DNA of 64,000 nucleotides from JAKFDI01 sp044508835 (GCA_044508835.1 JBIQHD010000004.1:1-64000); one strand, 5' to 3'; shown: positions 25,640 to 35,597, numbered from the stretch's first letter. Notes: generated by a model from the sequence alone, not told the origin. Made by a program: numbers and translations.

Positions 25640-27471
25640 ACTGGGTGAACGGGCTCGGCGGCGAGAAGAAAGGGCGCGGCAAGGGCGGCGCCAGGGTGCC
25701 CTCGGGCAAGACCGCGCGCGCGCTCGCCAACAGCGTGCGCAGCCTCAACTACTCGAGCAGCCCGCTGCTGGCCTCGCGCACGCCGCCGTGGCGCTCCAAG
25801 CTGTTCGTCGCCATGGTGGGCCTGGGCTTCTGCGGGCTGGCCGGGCGCGCGGCCTACGTGCAGATCGTCGACAGCAGCTTCTTCCAGCAGCAGGGCGCGA
25901 TCCGCTACGCGCGCACGCTGGAGCTGCCGGCCAGCCGCGGGCGCATCCTCGACCGCAACGGCATGATCCTCGCGGCCAGCGTGCCGGCGCCTTCGCTGTG
26001 GGCCATTCCGAAGGACTTCGAGGCCGATGCGTCGCAGCGCACGAAGCTGGCCCGGCTGCTGCAGCTCACGCCGAAGCAGCTTGAGCAGATGCTGGAGCGC
26101 AGCCCCAACTTCGTGTGGCTGCGCCGCCAGGTCGACGACCAGGTGGCCAAGGACGCGCTCGCGCTCGGCATCAAGGGCATCCACCAGGTGCGCGAGTACA
26201 AACGCAAGTACCCCGAGGGCGAGGCCGCGGCGCACGTGGTGGGCTTCGCGGGCGTGGAAGGGCTGGGGCAGGAGGGCATCGAGCTCGGCTTCCAGAAGGC
26301 GCTGGCCGGCCGCGAGGGCTCGCGCCGGGTGATCAAGGACCGCCTCGGCCGCGTGGTCGAGGACATCGGCGAGAGCGTGGCGCCGGTCGACGGCCAGGAC
26401 ATCACCCTGTCCATCGACTCCAAGGTGCAGTTCTTCGCCTACCAGCGCATCCGCGACGCGGTCATCCAGCACAAGGCCAAGGCCGGCAGCGTGGTGGTGC
26501 TCGACGCGCAGAGCGGCGAGGTGCTGGCGCTGGCCAACTACCCGAGCTACAACCCCGGCGACCGCCGCAACCTGAGCGGCGCGCAGCTGCGCAACCGCGC
26601 GCTCACCGACATCTTCGAGCCCGGCTCGACGATGAAGCCCTTCATCGCCGCCTGGGCGATGGAGACCGGCCGCGTCAAGCCGAACACCGTGATCCAGACG
26701 GCGCCGGGGCGCATCACCATCACCGGCGCCACGATCAGCGACTCGCACCCGCACGGCGCGCTGACGGTGGCCGAGGTGATCCAGAAGTCGAGCAACGTCG
26801 GCACCGTCAAGATGGCGATGCAGATGCAGCCGCGCGAGATGTGGGAGCTGTTCAGCCAGGTCGGCTTCGGCCAGAAGCCGCAGCTGCAGTTCCCCGGCGC
26901 CGTGACCGGGCGGCTGCGCCCGTACAAGAGCTGGCGGCCCATCGAGCAGGCGACGATGAGCTACGGCTACGGCCTGTCGACCTCGCTGTTCCAGCTGGCG
27001 CACGCCTACACCGTGTTCGCGCACGATGGCGCGGTGATCCCCGCCACCATCACGAAGAGCCCCGAGCCGGCGGCGGGCATCCGCGTGATCTCGCCGAAGA
27101 CGGCGCAGGCCGTGCGCGACATGCTGCGCATGGCCGCCGGCCCCGGCGGCACGGGCCCGAAGGCGCAGGCCATCGGCTACTCGGTGGGCGGCAAGTCGGG
27201 CACCGCCTACAAGCAGGAAGGCAAGGGCTACGCGGACAAGAAATACCGCTCGTGGTTCGTCGGCCTGTCGCCCATCAGCCAGCCGCGCATCATCGTCGCG
27301 GTGATGGTCGACGAGCCGAGCAACGGCCAGTACTACGGCGGTCAGGTGGCCGCGCCGGTGTTCAGCGAGGTGGTGCAGCAGACGCTGCGCACGCTGGGCG
27401 TGGCGCCCGACATCGACGTGATGCCGCAGATCGTGACCAACGACCTGCCCGCGGCCGAGGAGAGCTTCTGA
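25636..27471 (+). CDS. ftsI: peptidoglycan transpeptidase FtsI (PBP3)
   Basis: 611-residue septal transpeptidase with one N-terminal membrane helix (about residues 55-77), a PBP dimer (pedestal) domain and a C-terminal penicillin-binding domain. Active-site motifs: STMK (Ser331), SSN at about 385, KSGT at about 520. KSGT instead of KTGT also occurs in other proteobacterial PBP3 proteins and is not a defect. GTG start coupled to ftsL; the stop overlaps murE. Confidence 0.96.
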   Translation: MNWVNGLGGEKKGRGKGGARVPSGKTARALANSVRSLNYSSSPLLASRTPPWRSKLFVAMVGLGFCGLAGRAAYVQIVDSSFFQQQGAIRYARTLELPASRGRILDRNGMILAASVPAPSLWAIPKDFEADASQRTKLARLLQLTPKQLEQMLERSPNFVWLRRQVDDQVAKDALALGIKGIHQVREYKRKYPEGEAAAHVVGFAGVEGLGQEGIELGFQKALAGREGSRRVIKDRLGRVVEDIGESVAPVDGQDITLSIDSKVQFFAYQRIRDAVIQHKAKAGSVVVLDAQSGEVLALANYPSYNPGDRRNLSGAQLRNRALTDIFEPGSTMKPFIAAWAMETGRVKPNTVIQTAPGRITITGATISDSHPHGALTVAEVIQKSSNVGTVKMAMQMQPREMWELFSQVGFGQKPQLQFPGAVTGRLRPYKSWRPIEQATMSYGYGLSTSLFQLAHAYTVFAHDGAVIPATITKSPEPAAGIRVISPKTAQAVRDMLRMAAGPGGTGPKAQAIGYSVGGKSGTAYKQEGKGYADKKYRSWFVGLSPISQPRIIVAVMVDEPSNGQYYGGQVAAPVFSEVVQQTLRTLGVAPDIDVMPQIVTNDLPAAEESF

Positions 27472-28973
27472 TGGCGCCGCGCCGGCTCGATTCGATCCGC
27501 GACGCGCTGGTCTGGCTGGCCGAGCGCGGCGCCGTCGCGCTGACGACGGACAGCCGGCGCGTGGCGCCCGGCGCCGCCTTCATCGCCTGGCCCGGCCATG
27601 CGCAGGACGGCCGGCAGTACGTGACGGCGGCGCTCGATGCGGGCGCGGCGGCCTGCCTGGTCGAGGCCGAGGGCGTGGAGGCCTTCGGCTTCGACGACGG
27701 GCGCATCGCCGCGCTGCCGCGGCTGAAGGCGGCCACCGGTCCGCTCGCCGCCGCCTTCGCCGGCGCGCCGAGCCGCGCGCTGCGCGTGATCGCCTCGACC
27801 GGCACCAACGGCAAGACCTCCACCGCGTGGTGGGTGGCGCAGGCGCTCACCGCGCTGGGCGCGCGCTGCGGCGTGATCGGCACGCTGGGCGTGGGCGAGC
27901 CGCCGCTGGGCGACGCGCCCGGCCGCATCGAATCGACGGGCCTGACCACGCCCGACCCCGTCACGCTGCAGGACGCCTTCCGCCGCTTCGCCGACGCCGG
28001 CTTCGCCGCCTGCGCGATCGAGGCCTCGTCCATCGGCCTGGCCGAGCACCGGCTCGACGGCACGGCCATCGACACCGCCCTCTACACCAACTTCACGCGC
28101 GACCACGTCGACTACCACGGCTCGATGACGGCCTACTGGTTCGCCAAGTCGCGGCTGTTCGAGTGGCCCGGCCTGCGCGCCGCGGTGATCAACGTCGACG
28201 ACGAGCAGGGCGCGGCCGTGGCGCGGCAGTTCCGCGACGGGCCGATGGCGCTGTGGACCTATGCCGTGCACCGGCCGGCGCGGCTGCGCGCCCTGGACGT
28301 CGGCTACGCCGACGGCGGCCTCGGCTTCGAGCTGCACGAAGGCGGGCAGCGCGCGGCGGTGCGCACGTCGCTCATCGGCGACTACAACGTGTCCAACCTG
28401 CTGGCGGTGGTGGGCGCCCTGCGCGCGGCCGGCGTGCCGCTGGCCGATGCCGCCGCCGCGTGCAGCCGCCTCGGCCCCGTGCCGGGGCGCATGCAGCGCG
28501 TGCCGGGCGCGGCCGGCGAGCCCGAGGCGGTGGTCGACTACGCCCACACGCCCGACGCGCTGGAGAAGGCGCTGCAGGCGCTGCGCCCGCTCACCCAGGC
28601 GCGCAGCGGCGCGCTGTGGTGCGTGTTCGGCTGCGGCGGCAACCGCGACGCGACCAAGCGCCCGCTGATGGGCGCGCTCGCCGTGCAGCTGGCCGACCAC
28701 GCCGTGGTGACCAGCGACAACCCGCGCGGCGAAGCGCCGGCGGCCATCCTGTCGCAGATCGTGGCCGGGATGGCGCAGCCGGCGCAGGCTATCGTCATCG
28801 AGGATCGCCGTGAGGCGATCCGCCACGCCGTGCGCACTGCCGCCGCCAACGACGTGATCCTGATCGCCGGCAAGGGGCATGAGGATTATCAGGAAATCGC
28901 CGGCGCCAGACTGCCGTTTTCCGATGCCGCCGAAGCGCGCGCCGCGCTCGACGCGAGGAGGGCCGCCGCATGA
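27471..28973 (+). CDS. murE: UDP-MurNAc-L-Ala-D-Glu:meso-diaminopimelate ligase
   Basis: 500-residue cytoplasmic Mur ligase adding the third residue of the peptidoglycan stem. ATP loop STGTNGKTST at about residues 109-118, carbamylated-lysine region after TTPDPVTLQ, and the DNPR motif (about 416-419, in TSDNPRGE) that selects meso-diaminopimelate. Its stop overlaps murF (ATGA). Confidence 0.96.
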   Translation: MAPRRLDSIRDALVWLAERGAVALTTDSRRVAPGAAFIAWPGHAQDGRQYVTAALDAGAAACLVEAEGVEAFGFDDGRIAALPRLKAATGPLAAAFAGAPSRALRVIASTGTNGKTSTAWWVAQALTALGARCGVIGTLGVGEPPLGDAPGRIESTGLTTPDPVTLQDAFRRFADAGFAACAIEASSIGLAEHRLDGTAIDTALYTNFTRDHVDYHGSMTAYWFAKSRLFEWPGLRAAVINVDDEQGAAVARQFRDGPMALWTYAVHRPARLRALDVGYADGGLGFELHEGGQRAAVRTSLIGDYNVSNLLAVVGALRAAGVPLADAAAACSRLGPVPGRMQRVPGAAGEPEAVVDYAHTPDALEKALQALRPLTQARSGALWCVFGCGGNRDATKRPLMGALAVQLADHAVVTSDNPRGEAPAAILSQIVAGMAQPAQAIVIEDRREAIRHAVRTAAANDVILIAGKGHEDYQEIAGARLPFSDAAEARAALDARRAAA

Positions 28974-30352
28974 TGACGCTGCACGAGGCACAGGCGCTGC
29001 TGCCGGGCTCGGTGCTGGTCGGCGACGGCGCGACCATGGTCACGCGCGTGCACAGCGACACGCGCAGCCTGCAGCCCGGCGACCTGTTCGTCGCGCTCGA
29101 GGGCGAGCACTTCGACGCGCACGACTTCCTCGCGCAGGCGCGCGCCGCGGGCGCGGTGGCGGCGCTGGCCGAGCGGGGCCTGGCCGAGGCCGGGCTGCCG
29201 GGCCTGCAGGTGGCCGACACCCGCGCCGCGCTGGGCGAGCTCGCCGCCGGCTGGAGGCGCCGCTTCACGCTGCCGCTGGTCGCGGTGGCGGGCAGCAACG
29301 GCAAGACCACGGTCACGCAGATGGTCGCGGCCATCCTGCGCGCCGCGCACGGCGAGGCCGCGTTCTCGACGCAGGGCAACTTCAACAACGACATCGGCGT
29401 GCCGCTCACGCTGCTGCGCCTGCGCGGCGGGCACCGCGCCGGCGTGGTGGAGCTCGGCATGAACCACCCGGGCGAGATCGCGCGGCTGGCCCGCTTCGCC
29501 GCGCCCACCGTCGCGCTGGTCAACAACGCGCAGCGCGAGCACCAGGAGTTCATGGCCAGCGTGGAGGCGGTGGCGCGCGAGAACGGCAGCGTGATCGAGG
29601 CCTTGCCCCCGGACGGCACCGCGGTGTTCCCGGCCGGCGAGGAATTCACGCTGCTATGGCGCACGCTGGCCGGTGCGCGCCGCGTGCTCACGTTCGCGTT
29701 GGCGGGTGACGCCGACATCACGGCGCAGGCGCAATGGCACGCCGACCACTGGCAGGTCGCGCTGCGCACGCCCGCAGGCGACGCCGTGCTGTCGCTGCAC
29801 GTGGCCGGCCTGCACAACGTCAAGAACGCGCTGGCGGTCACTGCCTGCGCGCTCGCCGCCGGCTGCCCGCTCGATGCGATCACGCGAGGGCTCGAGGCCT
29901 TCGAGCCGGTGAAGGGCCGCTCGCAGGTCAAGGCCTTCGCGCGCGGCGGCGAGCGCGTCACGCTCGTCGACGACACCTACAACGCCAACCCCGATTCCGT
30001 GCGCGCCGCCATCGACGTGCTGGCCGCGCTGCCGGCGCCGCGCTGGCTGGTGCTGGGCGACATGGGCGAGGTGGGCGACCAGGGGCCGGCCTTCCATGCC
30101 GAGGTGGGCGCCTATGCGCGCGAGCGCGGCATCGAGGCGCTGTGGACCGCCGGCCCCCTCGCCACGCACGCCGCCGCGGCCTTCGCCGGCGCGCGGCACT
30201 TCGACGACGTGGCGGCGCTGCTCGCGGCGCTGGGCGATGGGCTGCGTGGGGCGCCGGCCTGCCGCGCGGTGCTCGTCAAGGGCTCGCGCTTCATGACGAT
30301 GGAACGGGTGGTGGCCGCGCTCACCGCCCCGGGGGACGCCCATGCTGCTTAG
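28970..30352 (+). CDS. murF: UDP-MurNAc-tripeptide:D-Ala-D-Ala ligase
   Basis: 460-residue Mur ligase that completes the UDP-MurNAc-pentapeptide. ATP loop AGSNGKTTVTQM near residue 107; the family segment TQGNFNNDIGVPLTLL follows; the C-terminal domain has VDDTYNANPDSVRAA and LGDMGEVGDQG. It overlaps mraY by 11 bases. Confidence 0.95.
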   Translation: MMTLHEAQALLPGSVLVGDGATMVTRVHSDTRSLQPGDLFVALEGEHFDAHDFLAQARAAGAVAALAERGLAEAGLPGLQVADTRAALGELAAGWRRRFTLPLVAVAGSNGKTTVTQMVAAILRAAHGEAAFSTQGNFNNDIGVPLTLLRLRGGHRAGVVELGMNHPGEIARLARFAAPTVALVNNAQREHQEFMASVEAVARENGSVIEALPPDGTAVFPAGEEFTLLWRTLAGARRVLTFALAGDADITAQAQWHADHWQVALRTPAGDAVLSLHVAGLHNVKNALAVTACALAAGCPLDAITRGLEAFEPVKGRSQVKAFARGGERVTLVDDTYNANPDSVRAAIDVLAALPAPRWLVLGDMGEVGDQGPAFHAEVGAYARERGIEALWTAGPLATHAAAAFAGARHFDDVAALLAALGDGLRGAPACRAVLVKGSRFMTMERVVAALTAPGDAHAA

Positions 30353-31520
30353 TCTCGCGCAGTGGCTGCAGACGCTGTCGCCGGACTTCGGCTTCTTCCG
30401 CGTCTTCCAGTACATCACCTTCCGCGCGGTGATGGCCGCGCTCACCGCGCTGCTCATCGGCCTGGCCTTCGGGCCGTGGGTGATCCGCCGCCTCACGGCG
30501 ATGAAGATCGGCCAGCCCATCCGCGAGTACGGCGTGCAGGCGCACATCGCCAAGGCGGGCACGCCGACGATGGGCGGCGTGCTCATCCTCATCGGCATCG
30601 GCGTGTCCACGCTGCTGTGGTTCGACTGGAGCAACCGCTTCGTGTGGATCGTGATGCTGGTGACGATCGGCTTCGGCGCCATCGGCTGGGTCGACGACTA
30701 CCGCAAGGTGGTGCACAAGAACCCCGAGGGCATGAGCTCGCGCGAGAAGTACCTGTGGCAGTCGCTCATCGGCCTGGTGGCGGCGATCTACCTCGCCTTC
30801 AGCGTGAGCGAGACCTCGTACCTGCGCGTGCTCGAGCTCTTCGTCGACTGGGTGAGGAGCGGCTTCTCCAACGAGCTGCCGCCCAAGGCCGACCTGATGC
30901 TGCCGTTCATCAAGACCATCAGCTACCCGCTGGGCGTGTTCGGCTTCATTGGCCTGAGCTACTTCGTGATCGTGGGCGCGAGCAACGCGGTCAACCTGAC
31001 CGACGGCCTCGACGGCCTGGCCATCATGCCGGTGGTGATGGTGGGCTCGGCGCTGGGCGTGTTCGCCTACGTGACGGGCAGCTCGGTCTACAGCCGCTAC
31101 CTGCTGTTCCCCTACATCCCCGGCGCCGGCGAGCTGCTGATCTTCTGCGCCGCCATGGCCGGCGCGGGCCTGGCCTTCCTGTGGTTCAACGCGCACCCGG
31201 CGCAGGTGTTCATGGGCGACGTGGGCGCGCTGGCGCTCGGCGGCGCGCTGGGCACCATCGCCGTCATCACGCGGCAGGAGATCGTGCTCGGCATCATGGG
31301 TGGCATCTTCGTGGCCGAGGCGCTGTCGGTGATGCTGCAGGTGGCGTGGTTCAAGTACACGAAGAAGGTGACGGGCACCGGCCGGCGCATCCTGAAGATG
31401 GCGCCGCTGCACCACCACTTCGAGAAATCCGGCTGGAAGGAGACGCAGGTCGTGATCCGCTTCTGGATCGTGACGATGCTGCTGTGCCTGATCGGCCTTG
31501 CCAGTCTCAAGCTGCGGTGA
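30342..31520 (+). CDS. mraY: phospho-N-acetylmuramoyl-pentapeptide transferase
   Basis: 392-residue integral membrane enzyme making lipid I from UDP-MurNAc-pentapeptide and undecaprenyl phosphate. About ten membrane helices. Conserved loops: KAGTPTMGG, GWVDDYRKV with the Asp pair, SNAVNLTDGLDGLA, FMGDVGALALGG and PLHHHFEKSGWKE. Stop and murD start overlap (TGATG). Confidence 0.96.
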   Translation: MLLSLAQWLQTLSPDFGFFRVFQYITFRAVMAALTALLIGLAFGPWVIRRLTAMKIGQPIREYGVQAHIAKAGTPTMGGVLILIGIGVSTLLWFDWSNRFVWIVMLVTIGFGAIGWVDDYRKVVHKNPEGMSSREKYLWQSLIGLVAAIYLAFSVSETSYLRVLELFVDWVRSGFSNELPPKADLMLPFIKTISYPLGVFGFIGLSYFVIVGASNAVNLTDGLDGLAIMPVVMVGSALGVFAYVTGSSVYSRYLLFPYIPGAGELLIFCAAMAGAGLAFLWFNAHPAQVFMGDVGALALGGALGTIAVITRQEIVLGIMGGIFVAEALSVMLQVAWFKYTKKVTGTGRRILKMAPLHHHFEKSGWKETQVVIRFWIVTMLLCLIGLASLKLR

Positions 31521-33259
31521 TGAAGCACCTGAACGGCATCCACGTCCTTGTGCTCGGCCTCGGCGAATCGGGGCTGGCGATGGCGCGCTGGTGCGCGCGC
31601 TGCGGGGCGACGGTGCGCGTGTGGGATTCGCGCGAGGCGCCGCCGCAGGCCGCGGCGCTGGCCGAGCACGTGCCCGCCGCCACGCTGCATGGCGGCGCGC
31701 TCGACGACGCGCTGCTCGACGGCGTGCAGCTGGTGCTCAAGAGCCCGGGCCTGGCGCCGGCGGACGAGCGCATCGCCGGCGCCGTCGCCCGCGCGGCCGA
31801 CCGCGGCGCGCTGGTGCAGGGCGAGCTCGAGCTCTTCGCGCGCGCGCTGGCCGACCTGAAGGCCGAGCGTGGCTATGCGCCCCAGGTGGTGGCGATCACC
31901 GGCACCAACGGCAAGACCACGACCACGGCCATGGCCGCGCTGATGATCGAGCGCGCGGGGCGGCGGGTGGCGATGGCGGGGAATGTCGGGCCGACGATGC
32001 TGCAGACGCTGGCGGATGCGCTGGATCTGGAGCCGGAGGTCGGGGCTGCGGGCGAGGCCGGTGGCCCTCACCCCAGCCCTCTCCCGCAGGCGGGAGAGGG
32101 AGCGGGCCTCGCCGATGCCGACGCCGGCTCCGCGACGGACGGCGACGAAGAGGAAGGGACCGAGGGCGCGCCGCCGCCCGACGACGACACCCCGCTGGAG
32201 CTCGCCCCGCCGCCGCCCGCCGCGCCGGTCTTCGAGCACCTGCCGCAGGTGTGGGTGCTCGAGCTCTCCAGCTTCCAGCTCGACGACGCCAAGGGCTTCG
32301 AGCCGGATGCGGCCACGGTGCTCAACATCACGCAGGACCACCTCGACTGGCACGGCACGATGGCCGCCTACGTCGCGGCCAAGGCGCGCATCTTCGGCAG
32401 GCAGGCGGTGATGGTGATCAACCGCGACGACCCGGCGGTCGAGCGGCTCGTGCCCGAGCCGGTGCCGCAGAAGGGCCGCCACGCGAAGCCGATCGAGCGC
32501 GCGGTGCTGCGCTTCGGACTGGACGCGCCGCGCCGGCCGGGCGACTTCGGCCTGGTGGTCGAGAACGGCATGGCCTGGCTGGTGCGCGCCATGGAGGCCG
32601 ACGAGACGGTGAAGCGCGCGCGGCGGGGCGCCGCCGCGGAGGACGAGGAACTGCACATCCAGCGCCTCATGCCCGCCGACGCGCTGCGCGTGCGCGGCCG
32701 CCACAACGCGGCCAACGCGCTGGCGGCGCTGGCGCTGGCCACGGCCATCGGCTGCCCGCTCGCGCCCATGCTGCACGGCCTGCGCGAATACCGCGGCGAG
32801 CCGCACCGCGTGGCCTACGTCGCCACGGTGAACGGCATCGACGCCTTCGACGACAGCAAGGGCACCAATGTCGGCGCCACGGTGGCCGCGATCGACGGCC
32901 TCGGCGCCGACCGCGCGCCGGCGCGGCTGGTCGTCATCCTCGGCGGCGACGGCAAGGGTCAGGACTTCTCGCCGCTGGCCGGGCCGCTGTCGCGCCACGC
33001 CCGCGCCGTGGCGACCCTCGGGCGCGACGCGCCGGCGGTGGAGGCCGCCATCGCCGCCGCCGGCGTGCCGGTGCAGCGCCACGACACGCTCGAAGCCGCC
33101 ACCCGCTGGTGCTTCGAGCGCGCCCATGCCGGCGACGCGGTGCTGCTCAGCCCCGCCTGCGCCAGCCTGGACATGTTCCGCAACTACCCGCACCGCGCCC
33201 AGGTCTTCGTCGACGAAGTGCTGGCGGTGGCGCGCGAGCAGGGCGAGGTCGCGACATGA
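31520..33259 (+). CDS. murD: UDP-MurNAc-L-alanine:D-glutamate ligase with a central insertion
   Basis: 579-residue Mur ligase adding D-Glu; E. coli MurD has 438. N-terminal Rossmann domain VLGLGESGLAMARW, ATP loop TGTNGKTTTTAM near residues 127-138, then GNVGPTMLQTL. From about residue 178 to 238 lies a non-conserved, acidic, Pro/Ala-rich insert, before the conserved VWVLELSSFQLDD. Its first part (PHPSPLPQAGEG) is a family A palindromic repeat read in frame. A further acidic/basic stretch is inserted around KRARRGAAAEDEEL. The C-terminal KGTNVGAT and LGGDGKGQDF motifs are intact, so the enzyme should be active. Confidence 0.94.
   Translation: MKHLNGIHVLVLGLGESGLAMARWCARCGATVRVWDSREAPPQAAALAEHVPAATLHGGALDDALLDGVQLVLKSPGLAPADERIAGAVARAADRGALVQGELELFARALADLKAERGYAPQVVAITGTNGKTTTTAMAALMIERAGRRVAMAGNVGPTMLQTLADALDLEPEVGAAGEAGGPHPSPLPQAGEGAGLADADAGSATDGDEEEGTEGAPPPDDDTPLELAPPPPAAPVFEHLPQVWVLELSSFQLDDAKGFEPDAATVLNITQDHLDWHGTMAAYVAAKARIFGRQAVMVINRDDPAVERLVPEPVPQKGRHAKPIERAVLRFGLDAPRRPGDFGLVVENGMAWLVRAMEADETVKRARRGAAAEDEELHIQRLMPADALRVRGRHNAANALAALALATAIGCPLAPMLHGLREYRGEPHRVAYVATVNGIDAFDDSKGTNVGATVAAIDGLGADRAPARLVVILGGDGKGQDFSPLAGPLSRHARAVATLGRDAPAVEAAIAAAGVPVQRHDTLEAATRWCFERAHAGDAVLLSPACASLDMFRNYPHRAQVFVDEVLAVAREQGEVAT
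32063..32108 (-). repeat. palindromic repeat, family A, in frame inside murD
   Basis: CCCTCTCCCGCAGGCGGGAGAGGG hairpin with the CCCTCACCCCAG tail on the left, the same family as the DUF559-flanking pair and the opgD-pyrC copy. It encodes about residues 182-197 of MurD without breaking the frame. Confidence 0.8.
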
Positions 33260-34524
33260 GCAGCACCGCCCGCAGCGGGTTCGACGCGCTCAAGGCGCGC
33301 CTGGCGGCCGTGTTCCGCCGCCGCGGCCGCGAGCAGGTCGCGGTGCCGGTGCGCGACTGGATATCGGTCTCCGCCGGCCAGCCGACGCGGCTGCTCGGCT
33401 TCGACCAGACGCTGGTGTGGGTGGTGGTGGCGCTGGTGGCGCTGGGCGCGGTGATGGTCTTCAGCGCCTCCGTCGCGCTGCCGGACAACCCGCGCTTCGC
33501 GCGCTACGAGCACACCCACTTCCTGGTGCGGCACCTGTTCTCCATCGTCGTCGGCGCGGGGCTGGCCGTCGTGGCGGTGCAGGTGCCGATGGCGGTGTGG
33601 GAGAAGTGGGCGCCGGGCCTGTTCATCGGCACGCTGGCGCTGCTGATCGCCGTGCTGGTGCCGGGCATCAGCAACCCGGTGAACGGCGCGCGCCGCTGGA
33701 TCGCGCTGGGCGTCTTCAACTTCCAGCCCAGCGAGCTGGGCAAGCTCGCCATGGCCATGTACGCCGCCGGCTACATGGTGCGCAAGATGGACGTGAAGGA
33801 GAACTTCTTCCGCGCCGTGACGCCGATGGCGATCGCCGTGGCCGTGGTGGGCGTGCTGCTGCTGGCCGAGCCGGACATGGGCGCCTTCCTCGTCATCGCC
33901 ATGATCGCGATGGGCATCCTCTTCCTCGGCGGCGTGAACGGGCGCATGTTCCTGCTCATCAGCCTGGTGCTGGTGGGCGCCTTCGTCGCGATGATCGCCT
34001 TCAGCGAGTGGCGGCGCGAGCGCATCTTCGCCTACCTGAACCCGTGGGACGAGAAGTACACGCTGGGCAAGGCCTACCAGCTCTCGCACTCGCTCATCGC
34101 CTTCGGCCGCGGCGAGATCTTCGGCCAGGGCCTGGGCGCCAGCGTCGAGAAGCTGCACTACCTGCCGGAGGCGCACACCGACTTCCTGCTCGCGGTGATC
34201 GGCGAGGAGCTCGGCTTCGTCGGCGTCGCCTGCGTCATCTTCGCGTTCTTCTGGCTCGCGCGGCGCATGTTCCACATCGGGCGCCAGGCCATCGCGCTCG
34301 ACCGGGTGTTCGCGGGGCTGTTCGCGCAGGGCGTCGGCCTGTGGACCGGCGGGCAGGCGTTCATCAACATGGGCGTGAACCTGGGCGTGCTGCCGACCAA
34401 GGGGCTGACGCTGCCGCTGATGAGCTATGGCGGCTCGGCGCTGCTGGTCAACCTGGTGGCGCTGGGGATCGTGCTGCGGGTGGACATCGAGAACAGGCAG
34501 CTCATGCGGGGAGGGCGCGCATGA
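33256..34524 (+). CDS. ftsW: septal peptidoglycan glycosyltransferase FtsW
   Basis: 422-residue SEDS polymerase with ten predicted membrane helices that works with FtsI. Conserved segments: NGARRWIALGVFNFQPSELG, LLAEPDMGAFLV, YLPEAHTDFLLAVIGEELGF and the C-terminal GVLPTKGLTLPLMSYGGSAL. A basic N-terminal cytoplasmic tail of about 50 residues precedes helix 1. Start overlaps murD and stop overlaps murG (ATGA each). Confidence 0.95.
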   Translation: MSSTARSGFDALKARLAAVFRRRGREQVAVPVRDWISVSAGQPTRLLGFDQTLVWVVVALVALGAVMVFSASVALPDNPRFARYEHTHFLVRHLFSIVVGAGLAVVAVQVPMAVWEKWAPGLFIGTLALLIAVLVPGISNPVNGARRWIALGVFNFQPSELGKLAMAMYAAGYMVRKMDVKENFFRAVTPMAIAVAVVGVLLLAEPDMGAFLVIAMIAMGILFLGGVNGRMFLLISLVLVGAFVAMIAFSEWRRERIFAYLNPWDEKYTLGKAYQLSHSLIAFGRGEIFGQGLGASVEKLHYLPEAHTDFLLAVIGEELGFVGVACVIFAFFWLARRMFHIGRQAIALDRVFAGLFAQGVGLWTGGQAFINMGVNLGVLPTKGLTLPLMSYGGSALLVNLVALGIVLRVDIENRQLMRGGRA

Positions 34525-35597
34525 GCCGCCACCTCGTCGTCATGGCCGCGGGCACTGGCGGCCACGTCATCCCGGGCCTCGCCGTGGCGCGCGAGATCCA
34601 GTCGCGCGGCTGGACGGTGAGCTGGCTCGGCACCACGCACGGCATGGAGAACCGGCTCGTGCCGCCCACGGGCATCGAGATGGACACCATCCGCTTCAGC
34701 GGCCTGCGCGGCAAGGGCCTCGTGCACACGGCCACGGGCGGGTTCCGCCTGCTCGGCGCCTTCGGCAGCTGCCTGCGCATCCTGCGCCGGCGCCGCGCGA
34801 GCGCGGTGCTGGGCATGGGCGGCTACGTGTGCTTTCCGGGCGGCATGATGGCCTCGCTGCTGAACAAGCCGCTGATGCTGGTGAACGCCGACGCCGCGCT
34901 GCTGATGAGCAACAAGGCGCTGCTGCCGGTGGCCGACCGCATCGCCTTCGGCTTCGACGGCGAATCGACGCGCCGGGTGAAGAACGCCGTCGTCACCGGC
35001 AACCCGGTGCGCGCCGACATCGAGGCGCTGCCCGAGCCGGCCGCGCGCTTCGCCGGCCGCAGCGGCCCGCTGCGCGTGCTGGTGGTGGGCGGCAGCCTCG
35101 GTGCGAAGGCGCTCAACGACTGCGTGCCGCAGGCGCTCACGTTGATCGACCCGATGCAGCGCCCGCGGGTCACGCACCAGACGGGGCAGGCGAACTTCGA
35201 GGCGGTGCAGGCGGCCTACGCGCAGCTCAGCCTGCAGGCCGAGGTGCTGCCCTTCATCGACGACATGGCGAAGCGCCTGGCCGACTGCGACGTCATCGTC
35301 TGCCGCGCCGGCGCGGTGACGGTGAGCGAGCTGTGCGCCGCCGGCGTGCCGGGCGTGCTGGTGCCGCTGGTGGTGAGCACCACCTCGCACCAGCGCGACA
35401 ACGCGCAATGGCTGGCCGCGCACGGCGCCGGCATCCACCTGCCGCAGGCCGAGCTGAGCCCCAAGGCGCTGGCCGACCTGCTGGGCGGGCTGCGGCGCGA
35501 GGCGCTGCTGGCGATGGCGATCCAGGCGCGCTCGCTCGCCAGGCCGAAGGCGGCGGCGCGGGTCGCCGACGAGATCGAAAGGCTGGTGGCTGCATGA
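34521..35597 (+). CDS. murG: lipid II synthase MurG (GlcNAc transferase)
   Basis: 358-residue GT28-type glycosyltransferase adding GlcNAc to lipid I at the inner membrane. N-terminal glycine loop AAGTGGHVIPGLAVA, then LGMGGYVCFPGG. Donor-binding region VVGGSLGAKALND and the C-terminal CRAGAVTVSELCAAGVPGVLVPL are intact. Four-base overlaps on both sides. Confidence 0.96.
   Translation: MSRHLVVMAAGTGGHVIPGLAVAREIQSRGWTVSWLGTTHGMENRLVPPTGIEMDTIRFSGLRGKGLVHTATGGFRLLGAFGSCLRILRRRRASAVLGMGGYVCFPGGMMASLLNKPLMLVNADAALLMSNKALLPVADRIAFGFDGESTRRVKNAVVTGNPVRADIEALPEPAARFAGRSGPLRVLVVGGSLGAKALNDCVPQALTLIDPMQRPRVTHQTGQANFEAVQAAYAQLSLQAEVLPFIDDMAKRLADCDVIVCRAGAVTVSELCAAGVPGVLVPLVVSTTSHQRDNAQWLAAHGAGIHLPQAELSPKALADLLGGLRREALLAMAIQARSLARPKAAARVADEIERLVAA

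Noticed and set aside
27193..27204. KSGT instead of KTGT in FtsI as a sign of inactivation or beta-lactam resistance
   Set aside because: KSGT is a normal variant of the third penicillin-binding motif in several proteobacterial PBP3 proteins.
31520..33259. murD length taken as a frameshift or gene fusion
   Set aside because: The frame is continuous and all MurD motifs occur once in the right order; the extra length is an internal low-complexity insert.
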